Notes under the pieces: generated by a model
Seen by the model: only the letters and a program-made list of their open reading frames with translations
What the model was told of the DNA's origin: nothing
Database searches by the model: none
Shown here: in pieces, positions 1-5,568 of the stretch
Position numbering within the stretch: position 1 is the first letter of the stretch
Layout: each line of letters starts with the position of its first letter
Assembly: GCA_030667205.1 (NCBI GenBank)
Contig: DAOUWH010000116.1
Span: 1-5,905 of the forward strand
DNA length: 5,905 bases
Reading direction: 5' to 3'
Origin: Nitrospirota bacterium
Lineage (GTDB): Bacteria > Nitrospirota > Thermodesulfovibrionia > Thermodesulfovibrionales > JdFR-86
Made by a program: the position numbers and the translations under genes

Positions 1-1218
1 GCATGCGATGTACAGCTCGAACCTCTCCACGAGCGATGGGTCGTCGGACTTTCTTTTGGCAAGCGGTGAAAGCTCCACCGGGTAGTCCGTTATGAAGGTG
101 GGCTGTATGAGGGAGGGTTCCACCTTCTCCCTGAATATCTCGTCGAGGACCTTTGCGTGCGTGGCCCCGGAGGGAAGCTCGATGCCCTGCTTCAAGGCCC
201 ATGCGCGGGCCGCGGGTGCGTTGTTTAAAATTTCCCCGGGCACGCCCTTTTCCTTCATGGCCCCAAGCATCGGAAGGCGGGGCCAGGGAGGGGTGAGGTC
301 TATGTCCCAGCCGCAATAGTTTATCTTGAGGGTGCCAAGGGCCTGCTCCGCCGTATGTGCGATGAGTTCCTCGGTAAGCGACATGAGGTAGCCGTAGTCC
401 TTGTAGGCGGTGTAGAACTCCAGCATCGAGAACTCGGGGTTGTGCTTTGTGGAGATGCCCTCGTTGCGGAAGTTGCGGTTAAGCTCGTAGATGCGGCTGT
501 AGCCTCCGACGAGCAGTCTTTTAAGATACAGCTCGGGGGCGATTCTGAGATACAGGTCTATCCCCAGCGCGTTGTGGTAGGTCTGAAAGGGTTTTGCCGC
601 CGCGCCGCCGGGTATGCGCTGCATCATCGGGGTCTCGACCTCTATGTAGCCCTTGCCCTCGAGGAATTCGCGGATTGCCCTGATTATCGCGCTTCGCTTG
701 CGGAAGGTGTCTTTAACCGGAGGGTTGACGATGAGGTCGAGGTATCGCTGGCGGTAGCGCAGCTCTATGTCCTTGAGGCCGTGCCACTTCTCCGGGAGGG
801 GCCGGATGGCTTTCGTAAGAAGTTTTAACTCATCGACCTCCAAAGTCAACTCATTTGTCCTGGTCCTGAAGAGCTTTCCACGGACGCCCACTATGTCGCC
901 CATGTCGAGCTTTTTTACTATCGTGAAGGCGTCGCCGAGGATGTCCTTCTTAAAATATATCTGGAGTTTGCCGCTGCCGTCGTCCAGGTGTGCGAAGGCG
1001 GCCTTGCCAAAGCTCCTCATGGCGACGAGCCTGCCTGCCAGCGAACACCCTGCGTTCTCGGCCCCAAGCTCCTCGCCAGTGGCCGCGCCGTACTTTTCGA
1101 TTATCTCGCTTGCGCTGTTGTCGAAATCAAAGGCCCCGGCAAAGGGCTCGACCCCGGCCTCCCTGAGGTCGTTGAGTTTTTTAAGCCTGCTTTCGATGTG
1201 TTCGCCGTGCTCTTTCAT
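1..1218 (-). CDS. lysS: Lysyl-tRNA synthetase, class II (3' end truncated by window)
   Basis: Charges tRNA-Lys with lysine using ATP, in the cytoplasm. The minus strand from the ATG at 1218-1216 is open through base 1, giving 406 codons; family members are usually about 490-510 residues, so roughly the last 90-100 residues are outside the window. Residues ~57-135 look like the N-terminal OB-fold anticodon-binding domain (LAGRLVAMRSFGKAAFAHL, then DDGSGKLQIYF). The class II core follows: motif 1 region near 178-200 (EFLEGKGYIEVETPMM), the LysS-type stretch at 205-240 (GGAAAKPF, then LRIAPELYLKRL), and motif 2 near 242-270 (RIYELNRNFRNEGIS, then HNPEFSMLEFY). Motif 3 would lie beyond the edge. 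No upstream in-frame ATG is near, and there is no clear Shine-Dalgarno before this start. A near-consensus promoter lies just upstream. Family identity is very secure; the start is probable. Confidence 0.97.
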   Translation of the reverse strand, partial: MKEHGEHIESRLKKLNDLREAGVEPFAGAFDFDNSASEIIEKYGAATGEELGAENAGCSLAGRLVAMRSFGKAAFAHLDDGSGKLQIYFKKDILGDAFTIVKKLDMGDIVGVRGKLFRTRTNELTLEVDELKLLTKAIRPLPEKWHGLKDIELRYRQRYLDLIVNPPVKDTFRKRSAIIRAIREFLEGKGYIEVETPMMQRIPGGAAAKPFQTYHNALGIDLYLRIAPELYLKRLLVGGYSRIYELNRNFRNEGISTKHNPEFSMLEFYTAYKDYGYLMSLTEELIAHTAEQALGTLKINYCGWDIDLTPPWPRLPMLGAMKEKGVPGEILNNAPAARAWALKQGIELPSGATHAKVLDEIFREKVEPSLIQPTFITDYPVELSPLAKRKSDDPSLVERFELYIAC

Positions 1219-1252
1219 TGTGTAATAACGCCATTTAGCGGTTGAATGAATG

Positions 1253-1281
1253 ATTATAAATGTTGCCCTGGCATTAGTCAA
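1253..1281 (-). promoter_or_regulatory. Sigma-70-type promoter for lysS
   Basis: On the minus strand, TTGACT (bases 1281-1276) is followed by a 17-bp spacer and a perfect TATAAT (1258-1253). This is a near-perfect housekeeping promoter. Transcription would begin around 1246-1247, leaving a leader of only about 28-30 nt before the lysS ATG at 1218, too short for a T-box or other lysine-sensing leader. Motif match is read directly; activity is inferred. Confidence 0.82.
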
Positions 1282-1347
1282 ACCTTGCGTGTTTTTCGCT
1301 CGAACAGGACAAGCTTACCTGCGTCGGGGTTATGCTGTTTTGACTAA
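1274..1347. repeat. 9-bp inverted repeat carrying both divergent -35 boxes
   Basis: TTAGTCAAA (1274-1282) and TTTGACTAA (1339-1347) are perfect inverse copies separated by 56 bp. Each arm contains one of the two TTGACT -35 hexamers, so much of the symmetry follows from having two identical -35 boxes; the shared flanking bases (T before, AA after) go slightly beyond that. The 56 bp between them show no gene or other motif I recognise. They may simply be opposed promoters or could be paired sites for a regulator. Confidence 0.55.
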
Positions 1348-1369
1348 AGCTCTCCACAGCCCTTAAAAT
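1340..1369 (+). promoter_or_regulatory. Sigma-70-type promoter for the REC-PilZ gene
   Basis: TTGACT (1340-1345), an 18-bp spacer and TAAAAT (1364-1369) form a plausible sigma-70 promoter pointing right. The -10 box ends only 8 bp before the ATG at 1378, so a start site about 7 bp below the -10 box falls almost on the start codon. The mRNA would be leaderless or nearly so, which fits the absence of a Shine-Dalgarno sequence before 1378. The alternative is an unrecognised promoter further upstream. Confidence 0.6.
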
Positions 1370-1377
1370 TATATGCA

Positions 1378-2088
1378 ATGAACAAGATATTCGTGGCCGA
1401 GGCACTGAGGGCTTTTATAGAGGAGCAGAAGAGCCTTCTTAACAGGAACGACGTGAGGCTTTTTTCCGCCCGGACCGCTGAAGATGTGCTGAAACTGCAC
1501 AGGACCGAGCGGATGGACCTCATAATCGCCGACCTCGACATGCCTGACATGGGGGGCGACGAGCTGTGCGCCCGGATACGGGCAGACGCAAAACTCGGCA
1601 CGGTCTATTTCATACTGATCTGTTCCGGAAGGAAGGCGGCCCTCGAAAAGGCCGAGCGCTGCGGGGCCAACTCTTTCATAACCAGGCCCTTTAACCTTCC
1701 GGAGATAGCCGACAGGGTCGGCAGGCTCCTTGATATCCCCCGAAGGAGGGACACGAGGGCGCTGGTAAAGGTCAGCGTGCAGGGGCAGTTCAGGGCCGAG
1801 CCCTTTTTCTGCATTTCCTGCGACGTAAGCGTCTCGGGCATACTCATAGAGACGGACAAGACCCTTGCCAAGGGAGACATGATGAACTGCTCGTTCTTCC
1901 TGGCCAATACGGAGCGCGTCCACGTCAAGGGCGAGGTCATGAGAGTCGTGCGCGGCGAGAAGAGCGCCTACAGCTGCGGCGTGCGGTTCATAGAGCACTC
2001 AGCCGATGCGAAGTCCAGGATAGCGAAGTTCGTGGCCATTGACGGGCCCGATAAAAAATTAAGCTCCCCCTACCCCTTGAAATATTAA
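1378..2088 (+). CDS. REC-PilZ response regulator (probable c-di-GMP effector)
   Basis: 236 residues: an N-terminal receiver (REC) domain at ~1-118 and a PilZ domain at ~120-225, with no DNA-binding or catalytic output domain. In the receiver, the phosphoacceptor is probably Asp52 (DLIIADLDMP). The usual acidic pair after strand 1 is missing (IFVAEAL, only Glu8), and the conserved Lys before Pro-Phe is Arg103 (FITRPF), so phosphorylation may be weak or absent. The PilZ half keeps both c-di-GMP signatures: RxxxR at 123-127 (RRDTR) and DxSxxG at 149-154 (DVSVSG). It therefore probably binds cyclic di-GMP and acts through protein contacts, as REC-PilZ proteins do in motility, adhesion or development. 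Start: the ATG at 1378 keeps the whole first beta strand but has no Shine-Dalgarno; the promoter sits immediately upstream. It is divergent from lysS and convergent with ntrX, so no operon partner identifies its kinase or target. Confidence 0.9.
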   Translation: MNKIFVAEALRAFIEEQKSLLNRNDVRLFSARTAEDVLKLHRTERMDLIIADLDMPDMGGDELCARIRADAKLGTVYFILICSGRKAALEKAERCGANSFITRPFNLPEIADRVGRLLDIPRRRDTRALVKVSVQGQFRAEPFFCISCDVSVSGILIETDKTLAKGDMMNCSFFLANTERVHVKGEVMRVVRGEKSAYSCGVRFIEHSADAKSRIAKFVAIDGPDKKLSSPYPLKY

Positions 2089-2098
2089 AGAATTATGG

Positions 2099-2114
2099 TG
2101 TTCCACGTGGAACG
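2099..2114. other. parS: parS centromere site 1 (15 of 16 matches)
   Basis: TGTTCCACGTGGAACG matches the widely conserved bacterial parS 16-mer TGTTCCACGTGGAACA at every base but the last; the inner 14-bp palindrome GTTCCACGTGGAAC is intact. parS is the ParB binding and CTP-dependent clamp-loading site used in chromosome segregation. It starts 11 bases after the stop codon of the REC-PilZ gene. A match of this length to a defined palindrome is very unlikely by chance, and a second copy 65 bp away supports it. Confidence 0.88.
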
Positions 2115-2149
2115 CCCCGTCGGATTGAAGCCGTGCCGGGACTCCCTGA

Positions 2150-2164
2150 AGGGGCAGCGCCCCT
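2150..2164. other. Short GC-rich hairpin between the parS sites
   Basis: AGGGGC, the 3-base loop AGC, then GCCCCT form a perfect 6-bp stem in the spacer between the two parS copies; its last T is the first base of parS site 2. Neither strand has a following T-run, so it does not qualify as a standard intrinsic terminator. It could still pause or protect the 3' end of either convergent transcript. The role is unknown. Confidence 0.4.
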
Positions 2165-2179
2165 GTTCCACGTGGAACA
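2164..2179. other. parS: parS centromere site 2 (exact 16-mer)
   Basis: TGTTCCACGTGGAACA is an exact copy of the bacterial parS consensus, a perfect 16-bp palindrome recognised by the ParB helix-turn-helix. It ends two bases before the ntrX stop codon (2182-2184). A flanking CCCCTG (2160-2165) and CAGGGG (2183-2188) extend the local symmetry, slightly off-centre, and the right-hand copy lies inside the last codons of ntrX. Chromosomal parS sites are normally near oriC, which suggests this locus is origin-proximal. Confidence 0.93.
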
Positions 2180-2181
2180 TA

Positions 2182-3531
2182 TCAGGGGAGCTTGATGCCG
2201 TAGGCCTTTATCTTGCGGTGGAGGTTGCTCCGCTCGATGCCCAACGTCTCGGCCGTCCTGGAGATGTTCCAGTTGTGCTCGAAGAGCTTCCTTGCCAGGA
2301 AGTCCCGCTCGAAGGCCTCGCGGGCCTCCCTCAGCGAGCCCGGGCCGAAGTAGTCCCTGTTTGAGGCCTCCCCCCGGCCCTCCATTATCGCCGTCTCGGT
2401 TATCGTGTCCGAGGTCGACATGATGACGAGCCTTTCTATGAGGTTTCTCAGCTCCCGGATATTGCCCGGCCATTCGTATTCCTTGAGCCTCTTCATGGCG
2501 GCGGGGGCTATCTTCTTTCTGGCCTGCCCGTACTCCTCGGCGAAGAGCCCCAGGAAGTGCTCCACCAGCAGGGGGATGTCCTCCAGCCGCTGTCTCAGCG
2601 GGGGCGTGGTGATGGGGACGACGTTGAGCCTGAAGAAAAGGTCGTCGCGGAACTTGCCCTCCTTTATCCGCTCGGGGATGTCCTTGTTCGTGGCCGCGAT
2701 AACGCGCACGTCCACCGAGATGCTCTTTGAGCCGCCCACGCGCTGGAACTCCTGCATCTCGATGACCCTTAAGAGCTTGGCCTGGGTCTGGGGCGACATG
2801 TCGGCTATCTCGTCCAGAAAGAGGGTGCCCTCGTCGGCGAGCTCGAACTTGCCCTTTTTCTGCTCGAAGGCCCCGGTGAAGGAGCCCTTTTCGTGGCCGA
2901 AGATCTCCGACTCTATAAGCTCCTGCGGGATCGCCGCGCAGTTGACCTCCACAAAGGGTTTTTCTGCGCGCGCGCCCATGGCGTGCAGGAGCCGGGCCAC
3001 GACCTCCTTGCCCGTACCGCTCTCGCCGGTTATGAGCACCCTTCCGTGTCCCTTTGCCGCCTGCCCTATCTGGCGCGTGAGGGACTTCATTACCGGGGTC
3101 TCCCCCACGAGGGTCCATCTCCGGGTGAGGGACTCTTTAAGGTCCCTGTTCTCAAGCTCGAGGGTCTTTCTTTCGAGCGCCCTTGTTGAGACGAGGACCA
3201 CGCGCTCAAGCGAAAGGGGTTTCTCCAGAAAGTCGTAGGCCCCGTTCTTGGTGGCCCTGACGGCCATCTCGATATTGCCGTGCCCGGAGATCATGATTAC
3301 CGGGACTCCGGGTTTTTTCCGCTTGATCTTCTCCAGGGCCTCAAGCCCGTCCATCCCCGGAAGCCATATGTCCAGGAGGACGAGGTCCGGCTCCCGGGCG
3401 GCGAGTGCGACGAGGGCCTCCTCGCCGGTCTCGGCTGTGGCTACCTCGTAGCCCTCGTCGGAGAAGATGTCCGAGAGGCTCTCCCGTATGCCAGCTTCGT
3501 CGTCAACTACGAGTACCAGCGGCTTTGACAT
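2182..3531 (-). CDS. ntrX: NtrX-type sigma-54-dependent response regulator
   Basis: 449 residues, the usual size for NtrC/NtrX activators, with REC, AAA+ and Fis-type DNA-binding domains. The receiver (~1-120) has the acidic pair Asp10-Asp11, phosphoacceptor Asp54 (LLDIWLPGMDG), Ser82 and Lys104 (FLEKPL). The AAA+ domain (~142-370) has Walker A at 169-175 (GESGTGK), the sigma-54-contact loop GSFTGA at 216-221, Walker B at 236-242 with Asp240-Glu241, and WPGNIREL near 377-384. The C-terminal Fis-like helix-turn-helix (~405-449) has NISRTAETLGIERSNLHRKI. The DIWLPGMDG and ISGHGNIE stretches and the IERSNLHRK ending fit NtrX better than NtrC. All key residues look intact, so it should hydrolyse ATP and activate sigma-54 promoters when phosphorylated. 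It starts 3 bases after the ntrY stop with a strong ribosome binding site, and so is co-expressed with its kinase. Its stop codon nearly touches parS site 2. NtrX as opposed to another NtrC-family name is probable, not certain. Confidence 0.93.
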   Translation of the reverse strand: MSKPLVLVVDDEAGIRESLSDIFSDEGYEVATAETGEEALVALAAREPDLVLLDIWLPGMDGLEALEKIKRKKPGVPVIMISGHGNIEMAVRATKNGAYDFLEKPLSLERVVLVSTRALERKTLELENRDLKESLTRRWTLVGETPVMKSLTRQIGQAAKGHGRVLITGESGTGKEVVARLLHAMGARAEKPFVEVNCAAIPQELIESEIFGHEKGSFTGAFEQKKGKFELADEGTLFLDEIADMSPQTQAKLLRVIEMQEFQRVGGSKSISVDVRVIAATNKDIPERIKEGKFRDDLFFRLNVVPITTPPLRQRLEDIPLLVEHFLGLFAEEYGQARKKIAPAAMKRLKEYEWPGNIRELRNLIERLVIMSTSDTITETAIMEGRGEASNRDYFGPGSLREAREAFERDFLARKLFEHNWNISRTAETLGIERSNLHRKIKAYGIKLP

Positions 3532-3534
3532 GTC

Positions 3535-5568
3535 CTATGCCTCCTTTATCGGCAGCTCTATCGTGAATACGCTTCCGCGGGGGGTGTTGTCCCTGACCCT
3601 GATGTGGCCGTTGTGCTCCGCGATTATCCTGTCGGCGATGGCAAGGCCGAGGCCCGTGCCGCCTTTTTCTGTGGAGAAGTAGGGCATGAAGAGCTTTTCC
3701 TTGTCCTCGTCGTTGATGCCCGGGCCCTCGTCGGCCACCTCTATGAAAAGCCTGCCCCCGTCGGCCTCCGGGGTTATCGTGACCTCGATGGTGCCCCGCT
3801 TGTCCATGGCCCTGACGGCGTTTTTAAAGAGGTTCAGCATCACCCTCTTGAACTGCTCCCTGTCCAGTACGGTCGGGGGCACCTCGCCGGTGCGCAGGAC
3901 GTTTATCCTGAGGTCCCGGTAGTCCCGGTAAAGCGATGCGGCCTCCTCCACGACCTCGCCCACGTCCGTGGGCTCCATGTTCGCAACGGGCATCTTACCC
4001 AGCCTCGAAAACTCGTCCACGAGGGTTTTAAGGCTGTCGACCTCCCTGATTATCGTCTTTGTGGAGTGCTCGAACACCTTGCTGAAGTCCTTGTCGTCCG
4101 ATAGCCATTTCTTTAGCATCCTCTCGGCCGAGAGTTTAATGGGCGTAAGGGGGTTTTTGATCTCGTGGGCCATCCTCCTTGCCACTTCCTGCCACGCAAG
4201 CGCCCTCTGGGCGGTTATCACGTCGGTGAGGTCGTCGACGACCACGAGGAGGCCGAGGTAGTGGTCCAGCGCCCCGCGGAGTCCCCTTATGGAGACCCTT
4301 AAAAGCATCCTCCGTCCGCCCACGTTTACGCTGACCTCCTTTTCGGCCGACCTGAAGGTCTTTATGTCTATGCTCTTTACGAAATTCGTAAGCTCCTCGG
4401 AGTTTATCCCGGCAAGGACTGCCGGGTAGAGCTTGCCCAGGACGTCCTCCTCCGTGACGTCCAGCATCCGGCAGGCGGCAGAGTTGATTGCGAGCACCCG
4501 GCCCGAGGCGTCGATGGAGAGGACGCCGCTATGGATGCTTTTAACGATGTTCTCCATGGCAATGCGGCGGCGGTCCGACTCGAGGTAGAGCCTCTGGAGC
4601 GACTCCTTGCCTTCCCTTAGTTCGGTCACCATCCGGTTAAAGGAATCCACGAGCATCCCCATCTCGTCGCGGCGCGTGCTCTCCACGCTCACCGAGAGGT
4701 TGCCGGCGGCCACCGCCTCGGTGGCCCCGGCCAGGCGCCTTACGGGCTCTGTTATCCAGCTGGCTATCCTGAGCGAGACCCAGAGGGCCGAGAATATGAT
4801 TATGAGGGTGAAAAACCCCAGCAAAAGCAGGTAGTTCAGCTTAAGCGGGGCCTTCCACGACTCCAGCTTAAGGTAGTCTTCGTATGTGGTCCTTATCTGC
4901 TCCATCCCCGCGGTTACGCTCGGGGGGATGAACGTCTCCACTACGATTATGCCCCTGCCGGGCGAGGCCGGACCCCGGGGCAGGGCCGCCCGGACGATAT
5001 CGCCTTCGGGGGTGGATATTATCTCCGCCACGCGCTGGCCCGAGAAGGCGGCCTCTATGGAGACGGAGGCATCCTCGGGCATCTTGTCCATGCGGATGAC
5101 CATGTACTCCGGGGGCAGGACATAGCCTGTGCGCGCAAGCTCGGCGTACTCAAGCGCCTTGATTCGCTCGGCCTCGTAGTGCCTGCTGGCTATCTCCACC
5201 GCCTCCTCTATGGGCCTGCGGAAATCGGGGGTGAACAGGCGGTCTATGTAGCTTGAGCCCAGGCCGCTTGCCACAAGGAACAGCAGCGCGGCGGGTATGG
5301 AGGTCAGTATCAGGAGGAAGGCCATTATCTTTGTCTTGAACCTGTAGCCCAGGGTGCGATGCCTGACCTCGCGGATGAGTCCGAAGAGGATCTTGCCTAC
5401 GTACAGCACGAGGAACAGGAGCGCGAAGACGTTGAGGTTGAACAGCACGAGGAACAGGAGCTTGCCAGAGGTGGAGGCGGCCTCGACGTCGAAGAAGACG
5501 ACCTCGAGCACTGTGGCCGCGACCATGAAGACCGCCGCCGCGGCTATCAGCCTGAGGAGCTTCTTCAT
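3535..5568 (-). CDS. ntrY: NtrY-type membrane sensor histidine kinase
   Basis: 677 residues. Hydrophobic segments at ~7-26, ~36-63, ~79-104 and ~243-267 predict four membrane passes, with an extracytoplasmic sensory region between the last two (~105-240). HAMP follows (~268-322; EPVRRLAGATEAVAAGNLSV), then PAS (~335-450; IVKSIHSGVLSIDASGRVLA). The dimerisation/phosphoacceptor domain has His468 in ARRMAHEIKNPLTPIKLSAE. The ATPase domain has an N box with Asn583 (NLFKNAVRAM), G1 DEGPG at 613-617, an F box near 627-632 (LFMPYF) and G2 GGTGLGLAI near 636-644. The extra N-terminal membrane hairpin, HAMP-PAS order and AHEIKNPLTPIKLSAERM match the NtrY subfamily. The kinase core is complete. It should autophosphorylate His468 and pass phosphate to NtrX, encoded next. 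NtrY/NtrX are tied to nitrogen metabolism, redox response or envelope functions in different bacteria; the signal here cannot be read. It overlaps the upstream gene by ATGA and has a GGGGG-type ribosome binding site. Confidence 0.94.
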   Translation of the reverse strand: MKKLLRLIAAAAVFMVAATVLEVVFFDVEAASTSGKLLFLVLFNLNVFALLFLVLYVGKILFGLIREVRHRTLGYRFKTKIMAFLLILTSIPAALLFLVASGLGSSYIDRLFTPDFRRPIEEAVEIASRHYEAERIKALEYAELARTGYVLPPEYMVIRMDKMPEDASVSIEAAFSGQRVAEIISTPEGDIVRAALPRGPASPGRGIIVVETFIPPSVTAGMEQIRTTYEDYLKLESWKAPLKLNYLLLLGFFTLIIIFSALWVSLRIASWITEPVRRLAGATEAVAAGNLSVSVESTRRDEMGMLVDSFNRMVTELREGKESLQRLYLESDRRRIAMENIVKSIHSGVLSIDASGRVLAINSAACRMLDVTEEDVLGKLYPAVLAGINSEELTNFVKSIDIKTFRSAEKEVSVNVGGRRMLLRVSIRGLRGALDHYLGLLVVVDDLTDVITAQRALAWQEVARRMAHEIKNPLTPIKLSAERMLKKWLSDDKDFSKVFEHSTKTIIREVDSLKTLVDEFSRLGKMPVANMEPTDVGEVVEEAASLYRDYRDLRINVLRTGEVPPTVLDREQFKRVMLNLFKNAVRAMDKRGTIEVTITPEADGGRLFIEVADEGPGINDEDKEKLFMPYFSTEKGGTGLGLAIADRIIAEHNGHIRVRDNTPRGSVFTIELPIKEA
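3540..3546 (-). promoter_or_regulatory. Strong ribosome binding site for ntrX
   Basis: AAGGAGG on the minus strand (3546-3540) lies inside the last codons of ntrY, 8 bases before the ntrX ATG at 3531-3529. It fixes the ntrX start and indicates independent re-initiation after the TAG stop of ntrY. Confidence 0.85.

Noticed and set aside
355..1245. Plus-strand open frames opposite lysS (355-828, 767-1225, 988-1245)
   Set aside because: All lie antisense to clear lysS coding sequence, lack recognisable domains and have no ribosome binding or promoter support.
1219..1377. T-box, riboswitch or lysine leader in front of lysS
   Set aside because: The near-consensus promoter leaves only about 28-30 nt of leader, too short for such elements, and no conserved core is visible.
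1369..1998. 209-codon minus-strand frame opposite the REC-PilZ gene
   Set aside because: No recognisable motif; the plus strand encodes REC and PilZ signatures across the same bases.
2097..2116. parS site 1 region as an intrinsic terminator for the REC-PilZ gene
   Set aside because: It can fold into an 8-bp stem in RNA, but no T-run follows (CCGTCGG instead); the parS match explains the palindrome better.
2093..3118. 341-codon open frame on the minus strand overlapping ntrX
   Set aside because: It is rich in Arg, Gly, Pro and Ala, has no family likeness, and lies wholly over ntrX in another frame. ntrX has complete conserved motifs, so this is a shadow of GC-rich coding DNA.
3604..4104. 166-codon plus-strand frame opposite the ntrY kinase domain
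   Set aside because: Antisense shadow of HisKA/HATPase coding sequence with low-complexity composition.
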